From the NCBI RefSeq assembly GCF_030269305.1, contig NZ_BSTC01000008.1, forward strand, positions 1 to 64,000: a stretch of 64,000 bases of DNA, read 5' to 3'. Position 1 is the first letter of the stretch, and each line of letters begins with the position of its first letter. This DNA is from Kineosporia sp. NBRC 101731. Its GTDB lineage: Bacteria; Actinomycetota; Actinomycetes; Actinomycetales; Kineosporiaceae. The notes under the pieces are model-generated. The model was not told the origin of the DNA. It did not search any database and saw only the letters and a list, made by a program, of their open reading frames with translations. This document shows positions 28,144-38,444 of this stretch, in pieces. The translations under genes and the position numbers were made by a program.

Positions 28144-28602
28144 CTAACCAGCCTTCGGCAGCCTCATCCGGAGGGCGATGAACCGCAGCACCGTGGAGAT
28201 CGCGTTGGCCACCGTCAGCACGACCACCTCGACCCAGTGCGCGTCCACACCGACCCCGTGGATGACCGCCAGCGAGCCGTTCGTCAGCGCCAGCCCGACG
28301 GCGAACGCCAGCAGCCCGACGGCGTGGTCCCCGGCCAGACCTTCGTTGCCCCTGACCCCGAAAGTGACCCGCCGGTTGGCCGCGGTGTTGGCAACTGCGG
28401 TGATCAGGAGGGCCAGCGTGTTGGCGGCGAAGGAGTTCATGAAACTGCGCAAGATCAGGTAGAGCACCGAGTAGGCCAGGGTGCTGAGCACGCCGACCCC
28501 GGCGAAGCGGATCAGCTGACCGATCGTCTTGCGGCGCTGACCTGCGACTTTGTGCCTGCCACCGGTGCTTGTGGCGAAGTCCGGGCTGGTCGGTGCGGTC
28601 AT
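28144..28602 (-). CDS. GtrA-family membrane protein
   Basis: This 152-residue protein has four predicted helices and the family motifs QLIRFAGVGVLST and NTAANRRVTFG. GtrA-like proteins are linked to flipping of lipid-linked sugars (undecaprenyl-phosphate-glucose) or to cell-surface polysaccharide synthesis. No glycosyltransferase lies next to it in this window. It probably starts the transcript with the Fic-like gene; its promoter region is shared with the divergent LytTR gene. Confidence 0.88.
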   Translation of the reverse strand: MTAPTSPDFATSTGGRHKVAGQRRKTIGQLIRFAGVGVLSTLAYSVLYLILRSFMNSFAANTLALLITAVANTAANRRVTFGVRGNEGLAGDHAVGLLAFAVGLALTNGSLAVIHGVGVDAHWVEVVVLTVANAISTVLRFIALRMRLPKAG

Positions 28603-28646
28603 GGGTCCGAGCGTGCGCCCGGAAACTCAAAGTCCCCTGTGTGTGA

Positions 28647-28664
28647 CTTATGGAAATTCATAGG
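28647..28664. promoter_or_regulatory. Imperfect palindrome in the GtrA/LytTR divergent promoter
   Basis: CTTATGGAAATTCATAGG forms a dyad (CTTATG-N6-CATAGG) in an unusually AT-rich 98-bp spacer. It lies just upstream of a candidate promoter for the LytTR gene (TTCACA, 16-17 bp, TACTCT, then ATG). It may be the regulator's own site; this is inference. Confidence 0.35.
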
Positions 28665-28700
28665 TTCACAGGAACACGGTGCGTCCTTACTCTTGTCCGT

Positions 28701-29540
28701 ATGGCAACGGCGCCTGGGAACGTGACGGCAATTGGTCGGGGCAGAACTACCGGTCCGCGATGGACCCATCCCCCGGACCCGGCTCCGCTACGGGCACTCA
28801 TCGTTGACCCGGACGGAGCGGCACTCGCTCGGATGACACAGTTCCTCCGGGCCGATCCGCGGATCAGTGCTGTGCGCACCACGCGTAACCGCGCGGGAGC
28901 GTTACAGATACTTCGCGACGATCCGGTCGACCTTCTGGTCTGCGACGTGTCCACACCCGGGCTGGACGGGCCGCACCTGGCCCGTGCCCTCGCCCGGATA
29001 GACCGACATCCACATCTGGTGTTCACGGTTCCGGCCCGGCAGCATCCACCCCGTTCGTTCGAGCTGGACTCGGTGGAGTACGTCGACAAGCCGGTGACCG
29101 CCGAGCGTCTGGCCGAGGCGGTGCGACGCACGGTCGCGGCCTCGACGGACGAGACCATCGCCGTGGAACTGGCGGGCGTCACCCGGTTCATCCGGCGCTC
29201 GCAGATCCTGTTCGTACAGGCCCAGGGCGATTACGCCCGCCTGCACACGGCGACGGGCAGCCATCTCATCCGGGTGCCCCTGACCACCCTCGAAGAGCGC
29301 TGGGAACCCTACGGTTTCCTGCGTATCCACCGCAGCACGATGGTCGCGCTGCCGCATGTGGACGAGGTGCGCACGGTCGGGGGACGCATGCGGGTCCGGC
29401 TGCGTGGTCGCACGCTCCAGGTCAGCCGGCGCCAGGGCCGGCACGTGCGCGAGGTGCTGCTCGCCGGGGCCGGCGAACCACCGCCGCGCGCCGACCACGC
29501 GGAGAGAACCCAGCAGCCGCGGGTCGCTGACGCCGGCTGA
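28701..29540 (+). CDS. LytTR-family response regulator
   Basis: The 279-residue protein has an N-terminal receiver domain (ALIVDPDGAAL; phospho-acceptor Asp in LLVCDVSTPGLDG; conserved Lys in EYVDKPV) and a C-terminal LytTR DNA-binding domain (ILFVQAQGDYARLHT through YGFLRIHRSTMVALPHVDEV). No histidine kinase is adjacent, so its input is unknown. ATG 28701 is chosen because family members start near it and a -10-like TACTCT sits at the right distance for a leaderless message. A strong hairpin follows, separating it from acs. Confidence 0.88.
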   Translation: MATAPGNVTAIGRGRTTGPRWTHPPDPAPLRALIVDPDGAALARMTQFLRADPRISAVRTTRNRAGALQILRDDPVDLLVCDVSTPGLDGPHLARALARIDRHPHLVFTVPARQHPPRSFELDSVEYVDKPVTAERLAEAVRRTVAASTDETIAVELAGVTRFIRRSQILFVQAQGDYARLHTATGSHLIRVPLTTLEERWEPYGFLRIHRSTMVALPHVDEVRTVGGRMRVRLRGRTLQVSRRQGRHVREVLLAGAGEPPPRADHAERTQQPRVADAG

Positions 29541-29554
29541 ATCCACCCCCGTCC

Positions 29555-29599
29555 GACGGGGCAGGTCTCTTCTCCTGACGGGGAGAGACCTGCCCCGTC
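29555..29599 (+). terminator. 16-bp hairpin after the LytTR gene
   Basis: GACGGGGCAGGTCTCT pairs perfectly with AGAGACCTGCCCCGTC around a 13-nt loop, starting 14 bp after the stop. There is no T tract. It should end the regulator transcript before acs. Confidence 0.8.
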
Positions 29600-29651
29600 G
29601 CCGTGTCGCCGGCGGTCCGGGGCGATTAGGGTCAGTGAGCACGACCACACC

Positions 29652-29667
29652 TGTGACTTAGATGACG
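29652..29667. promoter_or_regulatory. Partial CRP/GlxR-like site before acs
   Basis: TGTGACTTAGATGACG matches TGTGA-N6-TCACA at 8 of 10 positions and has the central TA of GlxR sites. It ends 22 bp before the acs start, a position that would favour repression. It could be chance. Confidence 0.3.
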
Positions 29668-29689
29668 CGAACGTCTTGAAGGGGATCCG

Positions 29690-31645
<1,956 letters not shown>

Positions 31646-31650
31646 TCTCC

Positions 31651-31694
31651 CGTGATCATGCAAAGGTTCCCCGTGGAACCTTTGCATGATCACG
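31651..31694. repeat. Dispersed palindromic element, copy 1 (possible terminator)
   Basis: CGTGATCATGCAAAGGTTCC is followed by CCGT and its exact reverse complement, a perfect 20-bp stem. It lies between acs and the VOC gene. The outer CGTGATCATGCAAA recurs as the arms of three other intergenic structures in this window (50949, 55535, 63433). Confidence 0.85.
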
Positions 31695-31708
31695 ACGAAG
31701 GAGAGTAG

Positions 31709-32116
31709 ATGACGCAGACCCCGGTTCCCCGTGGACTCCTGCACCACGTCGAGCTCTGGGTGCCTGACCTTGCCCGGGCGGTTGTCGAATGGGGCTGGCT
31801 GCTGGGCGAACTCGGCTACGAGCAGTTCCAGGACTGGCCGGCCGGGCGCAGCTGGACCCAGCACGGCACCTATCTGGTGGTCGAGCAGAGCAAGGCCATG
31901 ACGCCGGACCGGCACGAGCGCCTACGGCCGGGCCTGAACCATCTGGCCTTCCACGCCGGTCCCCGGGACCAGCTCGACGAACTCATGGCCCAGGCGCCGC
32001 AGCAGGGCTGGAAGCCGCTCTTCGGGGAGAAGTATCCCTTCGCGGGCGGCCCCCAGCACTACGCGGGCTATCTGGAGAACAGCGACGGGTTCGAGGTCGA
32101 GCTGGTCGCGTTCTAG
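31709..32116 (+). CDS. VOC-family (glyoxalase-like) protein
   Basis: The 135-residue protein has a beta-alpha-beta-beta-beta repeat with candidate metal ligands at the N-terminal HHVELWV, the central LNHLAFHA and the C-terminal FEVELVAF. VOC enzymes act in glyoxal detoxification, ring cleavage or antibiotic resistance; the substrate is not evident. GAAGGAGAG lies just before the ATG. Its TAG stop overlaps the stop of the converging gene within one CTAG palindrome. Confidence 0.85.
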   Translation: MTQTPVPRGLLHHVELWVPDLARAVVEWGWLLGELGYEQFQDWPAGRSWTQHGTYLVVEQSKAMTPDRHERLRPGLNHLAFHAGPRDQLDELMAQAPQQGWKPLFGEKYPFAGGPQHYAGYLENSDGFEVELVAF

Positions 32117-32886
32117 CTGTCGGTCTTCTCCTCGAAGATCCATGCGGTGGAGTCGTTCTCGGTGTTCGACCAGGTGAGGGAACGGCCGTTGGCAGCCAGG
32201 TAGGCCGTCATGGTCGACTCACTGACCACCGACGAGATCGTGTAGGTCGTACCGTCGTCCGACAACGTCATCCGGAAGTGCTGCTTCTCGTCATCGTCGT
32301 CACAGATCTCCTGGCGGAAATCGGCCTCACCGTTCGTCACACACATCAGGTCGGCGTCGCTGGACGGATCAGCCATCTCCCAGACGCTCTTCGTGCCCGG
32401 CACCGGGATGAGCAGCATCTGCCCGGAGTAGCCGATCCAGGTCTCCTTGCGGTTCGACGTGGTGAGGTCGAGCTCGCTGGTCTTCGGGCCGTACGACAGC
32501 ATCCGGCTGCCCGGTCCGGTGTTCGCCGCCCAGATCCAATACTGGGCATTTCCCTTCGCCGCACTGAGCCGGTCCGTGCGGGCGGGGATCTTCACGGTGC
32601 TGCCCGAGGACGGCGCCGGGGTGCTGGAGGACGTGTCGGTACCGGTTGGTGTCGGGGTGATCGGGGACGAGACGGCCGGGACGGCGGGGACGATCTGGGC
32701 GCGGGTGTTCCCCTGGCTCACCCAGGCCGTCACCCCGCCGGCAATGAGCGCGACCACGGCGAAGGTACCGACGGCCAGGCGGGTGCGCTGCGCCCGGCGT
32801 TTACGGTCGCCCCGGCCACGCAGCTCGCCGGAGGACTGCGCGACCCCGTCGAGGTCGCGCCGGCGCTGCTCCACTTCGTCCACCAT
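32113..32886 (-). CDS. Single-pass membrane protein of unknown function
   Basis: The 257 residues start with a charged cytoplasmic part (RGDRKRRAQR), one membrane helix (TRLAVGTFAVVALIAGGVTAWV, about 35-56), a Thr/Pro/Ser linker and an extracellular domain of about 160 residues. That domain includes DDDDE and two Cys near MCVTNG and EICDD that may form a disulfide. I do not recognise the family. The ATG overlaps by one base the stop of a 17-codon ORF that has a far better ribosome site, suggesting coupled translation. Confidence 0.7.
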   Translation of the reverse strand: MVDEVEQRRRDLDGVAQSSGELRGRGDRKRRAQRTRLAVGTFAVVALIAGGVTAWVSQGNTRAQIVPAVPAVSSPITPTPTGTDTSSSTPAPSSGSTVKIPARTDRLSAAKGNAQYWIWAANTGPGSRMLSYGPKTSELDLTTSNRKETWIGYSGQMLLIPVPGTKSVWEMADPSSDADLMCVTNGEADFRQEICDDDDEKQHFRMTLSDDGTTYTISSVVSESTMTAYLAANGRSLTWSNTENDSTAWIFEEKTDS

Positions 32887-32939
32887 TATTCGCTTCTCCC
32901 GCCGTAGAAGTTGTCGAAGCCCGAGTCCGTGTCGTTCAT
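32886..32939 (-). CDS. 17-residue leader ORF coupled to the membrane protein gene
   Basis: ATG at 32939 is preceded by GGAGGTGA with 7 nt from GGAGG to the start, one of the best ribosome sites in the window. The peptide is MNDTDSGFDNFYGGRSE, acidic and aromatic. Its TAA overlaps the ATG of the next gene by one base (TAATG). It could be a translational-coupling leader or a small regulatory peptide. Nothing outside the sequence supports expression. Confidence 0.5.
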   Translation of the reverse strand: MNDTDSGFDNFYGGRSE

Positions 32940-33075
32940 CCGGTCACCTCCACCCCTCGGCCGGCCGGCGGCGCGTTGGCATTCACACCAGCAAACACGT
33001 GCGACGGGACCGTGCGGTTGCAGTTGTCCCGAGAAAAATCAATGGTGGACGTCGGCCCGCGACTCTCGGGTGGGG

Positions 33076-34059
33076 TCAGAGCAGCTGTGAGAGGGCGGCC
33101 TGTCCTGATGCGGTGAGGCGCCGGACCCGGGAGAGCGGCACCGTGCAGGTGACCTCGAACAGGTCGGCCCGCTCACGCGCGGTCAGCAGGTAGTCGTCGC
33201 TGGTGCGCAGTTCGTCGACCAGGTTCAGGTCGAGAGCATCGCTGCCGTACCAGTACTCGCCCGTTGCAACCCGCTCCAGGTCGATGCCGGGGCGCTGCTC
33301 GATCACGAAAGTCTTGAACAGGTCGTGAATCTCGTTGACCTGCTCGGTGACCTTGGCCCGGTCCTCGTCGGTGTTGCGGCCGAACATCGTCACGGTGCGC
33401 TTGAACTCGCCACCGGTGAACTGCTCGACGTCGACCCCGAGCCGGTCGAGCAGCCGGTGGAAGTTGGGGATCTGCGAGACCACGCCGATCGACCCGATGA
33501 TCGCGAACGGTGCCGCCACGATGCGGTCGGCCACGCAGGCCATCATGTAGCCGCCCGATGCCGCGACGGTGTCGACGCAGACGGTGAGCGGGATGTCGCG
33601 GTGCCGCACGCGCTGCAGCTGCGAGGCGGCTAGTCCCTGGTCGTGGACGGTGCCACCCGGGTTGGTCAGGCGCAGCACCACCTCGTCGGCCGGGGTGGCC
33701 AGACTGAGGACGGCCGTGATCTCTTCCCGCAGGCCACCCACCCGGGAGGCGCGCAGGTCGCCGTGGAAGTCGAGCACGAACACCCGGGGCCGGGCCGGAG
33801 TCTTTCCCCGGGCGGCCAGTTTGCGCTGTGACTTCTGCGCCCGGCGCCGCTCGCGCAGTGCCCTCTTCGGAAGGATCGCCTCGGCGAGCTTGTCGCGCAG
33901 GTGGTCGTAGTGGTCGTTGAGGTTCTTCACACGGAGTCGGGACGGGGGCTTTCTCGGGGTGGCGAGCCGGGCCACCCCCACCACGAGAGCTCCCAGCAGC
34001 GCGACCACGGTCACGCCCTGGGCCAGGAACAGCAAATAGTCCGTCAAGGCGTGGTGCAT
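33076..34059 (-). CDS. SohB/SppA-type S49 peptidase
   Basis: The 327-residue membrane-anchored protease resembles SohB. It has an N-terminal membrane helix (YLLFLAQGVTVVALLGALVVG), a basic linker, then FVLDFHGDLRASRV and the catalytic Ser in CVDTVAASGGYMMACVADRIVA, with a Lys in GEFKRTVTM. The site probably faces the outside and degrades misfolded or signal peptides. ATG 34059 is chosen because the helix follows at once and GTGGGGT lies upstream; the frame opens further to 34179. No partner gene is adjacent. Confidence 0.88.
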   Translation of the reverse strand: MHHALTDYLLFLAQGVTVVALLGALVVGVARLATPRKPPSRLRVKNLNDHYDHLRDKLAEAILPKRALRERRRAQKSQRKLAARGKTPARPRVFVLDFHGDLRASRVGGLREEITAVLSLATPADEVVLRLTNPGGTVHDQGLAASQLQRVRHRDIPLTVCVDTVAASGGYMMACVADRIVAAPFAIIGSIGVVSQIPNFHRLLDRLGVDVEQFTGGEFKRTVTMFGRNTDEDRAKVTEQVNEIHDLFKTFVIEQRPGIDLERVATGEYWYGSDALDLNLVDELRTSDDYLLTARERADLFEVTCTVPLSRVRRLTASGQAALSQLL

Positions 34060-34472
34060 ACCCCACTTTAAACCGCCAGGTGACGGGTGTGATGGTGAAT
34101 CACGGCCTCGCCGGAGAAGGGCCCGGAGAAATCCACCGTGATCCGGGTCACACGGCCGGTCGACCTGGACGATTGTCAAGAATTCCCCTGGTCAGATGTC
34201 CAGTAATTCTGGCGAAGTTCATTGTGTTGCACTATTTCCGGTGGGCGGAGGCAGCTTTCGACAAAGCCTGGGGATTCGCCGTTCAGCTGATTCCCGGGAA
34301 CCGTGGGACGCCACGGCCGGGAAGAAGGGGTAAAACCCATACCGTTCGCCGCTTCCAGCTGGTTGGAGGAGGGGGCAACGTGGCAGGACGGGGTGCTGCG
34401 GCGCCGCTATCGTGCGGTTCGACGGCCAGAGTGACGTACGGACGCGAGCGACGAGATCCCACGGGGGAGAGT
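34060..34472. other. Divergent 413-bp spacer before the TetR gene
   Basis: The region separates the SohB-like gene from the TetR regulator. It includes a relatively AT-rich stretch near 34190-34240 that could hold promoters. I see no gene, hairpin or clear operator. Confidence 0.4.
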
Positions 34473-35141
34473 GTGGCTGAGCCAACGGGGCAATGCGTGG
34501 CAGCCGGTGACGAAAGACCTGCACGCCGCGAGGGCCGGGGGCGCGGAAGTGGGAAATTCGAGCAACGTCGCACCGAACTCGCCGACGCCGCTCTGAAAAC
34601 TCTCTCGGAACTGGGATATGCACGCACCAGTCTGCGGGAGATAGCCCAGAATTCTGAGTTCTCGCACGGAGTGCTGCATTACTACTTCATCGACAAGGTC
34701 GATCTGATCACCCAGTGCGTGCGCCAGTACAAGAATCGGTGCATGTGCCGGTACGACGACATCGTCGCGGCCGCCACCACCGGGTCTCAGCTGCGGCACG
34801 ATTTCGCCCTGGCGATGGCCGAGTCGATGGTGCAGGACGCCGACCTGCACCGGCTCTGGTACGACCTGCGCTCGCAGTCGATGTTCGACGACGCGTTCCG
34901 CGCCGACGTGTCCGCGATCGATACCGGATTGCAAGACATGACCTGGCGCGTCGCGACCCGCATCGGTGAACTCGCGTCCGTACCGCTGCCGTTCGGCGCC
35001 GAAGTGATCTACGGTCTGCTGGACGGCCTGTTCCAGCAGGCACTGCTACGGCACTGTGGTGGCGATGCAACGGCGTCCGACTACCTGATCGGGGCCATCG
35101 ACGAGGTGATGGCGAGGTTCATGCCGCTGGCGCCGGTTTGA
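34473..35141 (+). CDS. TetR-family transcriptional regulator
   Basis: The 222 residues have a TetR helix-turn-helix: ADAALKTLSELGYARTSLREIAQNSEFSHGVLHYYFIDKVDLI. The ligand domain ends in DGLFQQALLRHCGG. GTG 34473 has GGGGGAGAG immediately upstream; about 25 polar residues precede the DNA-binding domain. The aldo/keto reductase begins about 25 bp downstream and may be co-transcribed, making it a candidate target. Confidence 0.88.
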   Translation: MAEPTGQCVAAGDERPARREGRGRGSGKFEQRRTELADAALKTLSELGYARTSLREIAQNSEFSHGVLHYYFIDKVDLITQCVRQYKNRCMCRYDDIVAAATTGSQLRHDFALAMAESMVQDADLHRLWYDLRSQSMFDDAFRADVSAIDTGLQDMTWRVATRIGELASVPLPFGAEVIYGLLDGLFQQALLRHCGGDATASDYLIGAIDEVMARFMPLAPV

Positions 35142-35166
35142 GCTGGAGGCCCTATCGTTGCGAGCT

Positions 35167-36156
35167 ATGGAGAAACGGACCCTGGGCCGGACCGGCCGCA
35201 GTGTGGGAGTCATCGGGCTGGGAGCCTGGCAGCTCGGTGCCGACTGGGGTTCGGTGAGCACGCAGGACGCGCTGGCCACCCTGCACGCCGCCGTCGAGGC
35301 CGGGGTGACTTTCATCGACACCGCCGACGTCTACGGCGACGGGCGCAGCGAGAAGGTCATCGGCAAGCTGCTGAAAGAGCTGCCCGACGCCGGGCTGACG
35401 GTCGCCACCAAGCTGGGCCGCCGCGCCCAGCCCTTCGAACCGGCCTCGTTCACCAAGGACAACATGAAGGCGTGGGTCGACCGCAGCCGGTCGAACCTCG
35501 GCGTCGACACGCTGGACCTGGTGCAGCTGCACTGCCCACCGACCCCGGTCTACTCGACGGACAAGGTCTACGACGCGCTCGACTCGATGGTGTCGAAGGG
35601 CCGGATCGCGGCCTACGGCGTCAGCGTCGAGACCTGCGCCGAGGCCGTCACCGCGATCGCCCGCCCGAACGTGGCGAGCGTGCAGATCATCCTCAACCCG
35701 CTGCGGCAGAAGCCGCTGGAGCAGGTGCTGCCCGCGGCCGAGGCCGCCGGCGTCGGCATCATCGCCCGGGTGCCCCTGGCCAGCGGCCTGCTGTCCGGCC
35801 GCTACACCGAGGACACGGTCTTCGCCGACGACGACCACCGCACCTTCAACCGCTCCGGTGAGGCGTTCGACGTCGGCGAGACCTTCGCCGGCGTGCCTTT
35901 CCGGGCTGGGGTGCGTGCGGTTCGCCGTCTGCAGCAGCAGCTTCCGGACGACGAGGGCACCCTCGCCCAGACCGCCCTGCGCTGGATCCTCGACCAGCCG
36001 GGGGTCACCACGGTGATCCCGGGCGCCCGCTCGCCCGAGCAGGCCCGGGCCAACGCCGCCGCCGCCGAACTGCCCGAGCTCAGTGACGACGTGCGCGGCG
36101 TGATCCGGCGGGTCTACGACGAGGACATCCGTCCGCTCGTGCACAACCGCTGGTAG
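35167..36156 (+). CDS. Aldo/keto reductase
   Basis: The 329-residue NAD(P)H-dependent oxidoreductase is a TIM barrel with the catalytic tetrad Asp (FIDTADVYGDG), Tyr (same motif), Lys (VATKLG) and His (LVQLHCP), and NADP-binding PGARSPEQ at the C terminus. Family members start at MEKRTLGRTG, the ATG used here. A TTG three codons upstream (35158) has a better-spaced GGAGG and may be the true start. The substrate is not evident. Confidence 0.88.
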   Translation: MEKRTLGRTGRSVGVIGLGAWQLGADWGSVSTQDALATLHAAVEAGVTFIDTADVYGDGRSEKVIGKLLKELPDAGLTVATKLGRRAQPFEPASFTKDNMKAWVDRSRSNLGVDTLDLVQLHCPPTPVYSTDKVYDALDSMVSKGRIAAYGVSVETCAEAVTAIARPNVASVQIILNPLRQKPLEQVLPAAEAAGVGIIARVPLASGLLSGRYTEDTVFADDDHRTFNRSGEAFDVGETFAGVPFRAGVRAVRRLQQQLPDDEGTLAQTALRWILDQPGVTTVIPGARSPEQARANAAAAELPELSDDVRGVIRRVYDEDIRPLVHNRW

Positions 36157-36163
36157 GAAATCT

Positions 36164-37075
36164 CTACGCCGAGGCCGTGGTGAGTTCGTCCACCTCGGCC
36201 TCGGTCAGTTCCACCTGCTGCATGAGCGCCGGAAGCTGTTCCACCGTGCGGGCACTCGCGATCGGGGCGAGCACGTTCGGGCGACTGAGCAGCCAGGCCA
36301 GGGCGATGGTGGTGAGCTGCGCCCCATGCGCCGCCGCCACCCGGTCGAGTGCGTCGAGCACCCGGAAACCCCGCTCGTCCAGGTAGTTCCCGGCCCGGTC
36401 GCCGCGCTCGCGGCCGACCACATCGTCCACCGTGCGGTACTTGCCGGTGAGGAAGCCACTGGCCAGTGAGTAGTAGGGGAAGACCGCCAGGTCTTCCCCC
36501 GCCACCAGCGCGGCCAGCTCGCCCTCCACGATGTCGCGCTCGAGGAGGTTGTAGTGCGGCTGCAGGGCGACGTACCGGGCCACCCCCAGGTCGTCGGCGA
36601 TGCGCAGGGAACTCTTCAGGCGGTCGGCGGTGAAGTTCGACGCCGCCAGGTACCGCACCTTGCCCTCGGTGACGAGTTCGCCGAGGGCAGCCACCGTCTC
36701 TTCCTGGGGCGCGGCCGGGTCGTCGTAGTGCGCGTAGTACAGGTCGATGTGATCGGTCTGCAGACGCCGCAGCGAGGCCTCCACGTTCTGGCGGATGCTG
36801 TCCCGGGTGAGACCCTTCAACTTGGTCGCGATCACCACGTCGTCGCGGCGCCCGCGCCGGGCCAGCCAGTTACCGATGATCGTCTCGGACTCCCCGCCCA
36901 CATTGCCCGGTACCCAGTGTGAGTAGCCCTCCGCCGTGTCGATGAAGTTGCCCCCGGCGTCGGTGTACGCGTCCAGCACGGCGAACGACTGCTGCTCGTC
37001 GGCGGTCCAGCCGAAGACGTTCCCCCCGAGGCAGAGCGGGAAGACATCGAGGTCGGTGCGGGGGATCAAGGACAC
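36164..37075 (-). CDS. Aldo/keto reductase (second)
   Basis: The 303-residue TIM-barrel reductase has LCLGGNVFGW, FIDTAEGYSHW (Asp and Tyr), ATKLKG (Lys) and LYYAHYDDP (His), and a C-terminal SARTVEQL cofactor motif. It converges with the first reductase but is only distantly related to it, so it is not a recent duplicate. The AraC regulator lies upstream on the same strand with a 69-bp gap. Confidence 0.88.
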   Translation of the reverse strand: MSLIPRTDLDVFPLCLGGNVFGWTADEQQSFAVLDAYTDAGGNFIDTAEGYSHWVPGNVGGESETIIGNWLARRGRRDDVVIATKLKGLTRDSIRQNVEASLRRLQTDHIDLYYAHYDDPAAPQEETVAALGELVTEGKVRYLAASNFTADRLKSSLRIADDLGVARYVALQPHYNLLERDIVEGELAALVAGEDLAVFPYYSLASGFLTGKYRTVDDVVGRERGDRAGNYLDERGFRVLDALDRVAAAHGAQLTTIALAWLLSRPNVLAPIASARTVEQLPALMQQVELTEAEVDELTTASA

Positions 37076-37144
37076 GAGGGAACCTCCTGGGCGGGGTCTG
37101 GGCGGGTAGCGACTACCGGAAGCGACAACGCATCACTCACGACG

Positions 37145-37945
37145 TCATTCCCGTCCCGCCGAAGCCGTGAACCGGCCCGGGGTGGTGCCCAGCATCCGCC
37201 GGAAGTGCCGGGCCAGGTGCGACTGGTCGTAGAACCCGGCCAGCACCGCCACCCGGGCCGGGGGCTCGCCGGACAGCAGGAGCCCGCGGGCCTTCTCCAC
37301 CCGCCGCCCGGTCAGGTACAGGTGCGGCGGCATGCCGAACTCGCGGGTGAAGGACCGCACCAGGTGGGTCGGGTCGCGGTGCAGGGTCCGGGCCGCTTCT
37401 TCCAGTGAAAGACCCTCCACCACATGAGCTTCCAGGAGGTCGCGGAGATCGTGGGCGAGGCTCGCGCGGTGTTCGGGGCGTTCCGGGGTCGAGCCCAGCA
37501 TCTCCTGGACGCGTTCGCGGATCAGGGCCAGACGGCTGGCGGCCTCCAGATCTTCCGTGCGGCGCCCCAGCACCACGTTCAGCTGGTGCACGCGCAGCCT
37601 CAGCACCGGATCGTCCAGGGACGGCCGGCGCAGTGCGGCGTCCACGAGGGCGGGGCCGAACTGGGTCTCGTCCAGGTAGAGCACCCGCTTGCGGAAGCCG
37701 CCGGGCCCGGCGGCCCGCCCGTCGTGCGGCACTCCCGGCGGCAACACGGTGACCGTGCTGGTCAGGGCTCCGTGCTCATGGCGGGCGAGGTGGTAGCGCA
37801 CCGCCCCGGAGTCGATGAGCATGAGAATCCACGCGTCGTGTGCGTGCATCGGGTAGGCGTGCTGGTGGAAGCGGGCATGCAGGACTTCCCGGACGCCGTG
37901 CAGGCCCGGTTGCCACGCCGTGAGTTCCGGCGCCTCGTCCGCCAT
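37145..37945 (-). CDS. AraC-family transcriptional regulator
   Basis: The 266-residue regulator has an N-terminal cupin (FHQHAYPMHAHDAWILMLIDSGAVRYH) and a C-terminal pair of helix-turn-helix motifs (LSLEEAARTLHRDPTHLVRSFTREFGMPPHLYLTGRRV and RVAVLAGFYDQSHLARHFRRMLGTTPGRF). It is divergent from a DUF2000 gene only 50 bp away, a pairing often seen when the regulator controls its neighbour. ATG 37945 lacks a Shine-Dalgarno, so the message may be leaderless. Confidence 0.88.
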   Translation of the reverse strand: MADEAPELTAWQPGLHGVREVLHARFHQHAYPMHAHDAWILMLIDSGAVRYHLARHEHGALTSTVTVLPPGVPHDGRAAGPGGFRKRVLYLDETQFGPALVDAALRRPSLDDPVLRLRVHQLNVVLGRRTEDLEAASRLALIRERVQEMLGSTPERPEHRASLAHDLRDLLEAHVVEGLSLEEAARTLHRDPTHLVRSFTREFGMPPHLYLTGRRVEKARGLLLSGEPPARVAVLAGFYDQSHLARHFRRMLGTTPGRFTASAGRE

Positions 37946-37995
37946 GTCAAGAACGTACAAGAGCCGGCTGGTGGACGCGGGGCACCATCGGTTGC

Positions 37996-38430
37996 GTGAG
38001 TACAGCAGAACTGGCGCCCATCCGTTTCGACACCAAGATCGCCGTGCTCCTGCGCGACGACCTGGCCCCCTGGCAGCGCCTCAATGTGTGCGCCTTCCTG
38101 GTCAGCGGTATCACCGCGGGCCAGCCCCACCTGATCGGCGAGCCCTACGCGGACGCCGACGGCACCGGCTACCTGGGCATGCTGCGGCAGCCCGTGCTGG
38201 TGTTCCAGGGGTCGAAAGACGTGATCACCGCGGCGCACGGAAAAGCCCTGGGCCGCGAGCTGCCGATGGCGATCTTCACGGCCGACCTGTTCGCCTCGGG
38301 CAACGACCGGGACAACCGCGCCGCCGTGGCCGCCGTGCCCCGGGCCGAGCTCGACCTGGTCGGGATCGCCGTGCACGGCCCCAAGAACGCCGTCGACAAG
38401 GTGCTCAAGGGCGCGGTCATGCACCCCTGA
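37996..38430 (+). CDS. DUF2000 family protein
   Basis: The 144-residue protein matches DUF2000 (DTKIAVLLRDDLAPWQRLNVCAFLVSG; FTADLFASGNDRDNRAAV), a fold related to peptidyl-tRNA hydrolase II but of unknown activity. The GTG start follows the divergent AraC promoter region. It converges with the diguanylate cyclase gene with only 14 bp between stops. Confidence 0.82.
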   Translation: MSTAELAPIRFDTKIAVLLRDDLAPWQRLNVCAFLVSGITAGQPHLIGEPYADADGTGYLGMLRQPVLVFQGSKDVITAAHGKALGRELPMAIFTADLFASGNDRDNRAAVAAVPRAELDLVGIAVHGPKNAVDKVLKGAVMHP

Positions 38431-38444
38431 CCCAGGGCATGAAG

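Noticed and set aside
34080-34472. N-terminal extension of the TetR frame
   Set aside because: The HTH domain is near the N terminus in this family and GTG 34473 has a good ribosome site; the upstream part has no motif.
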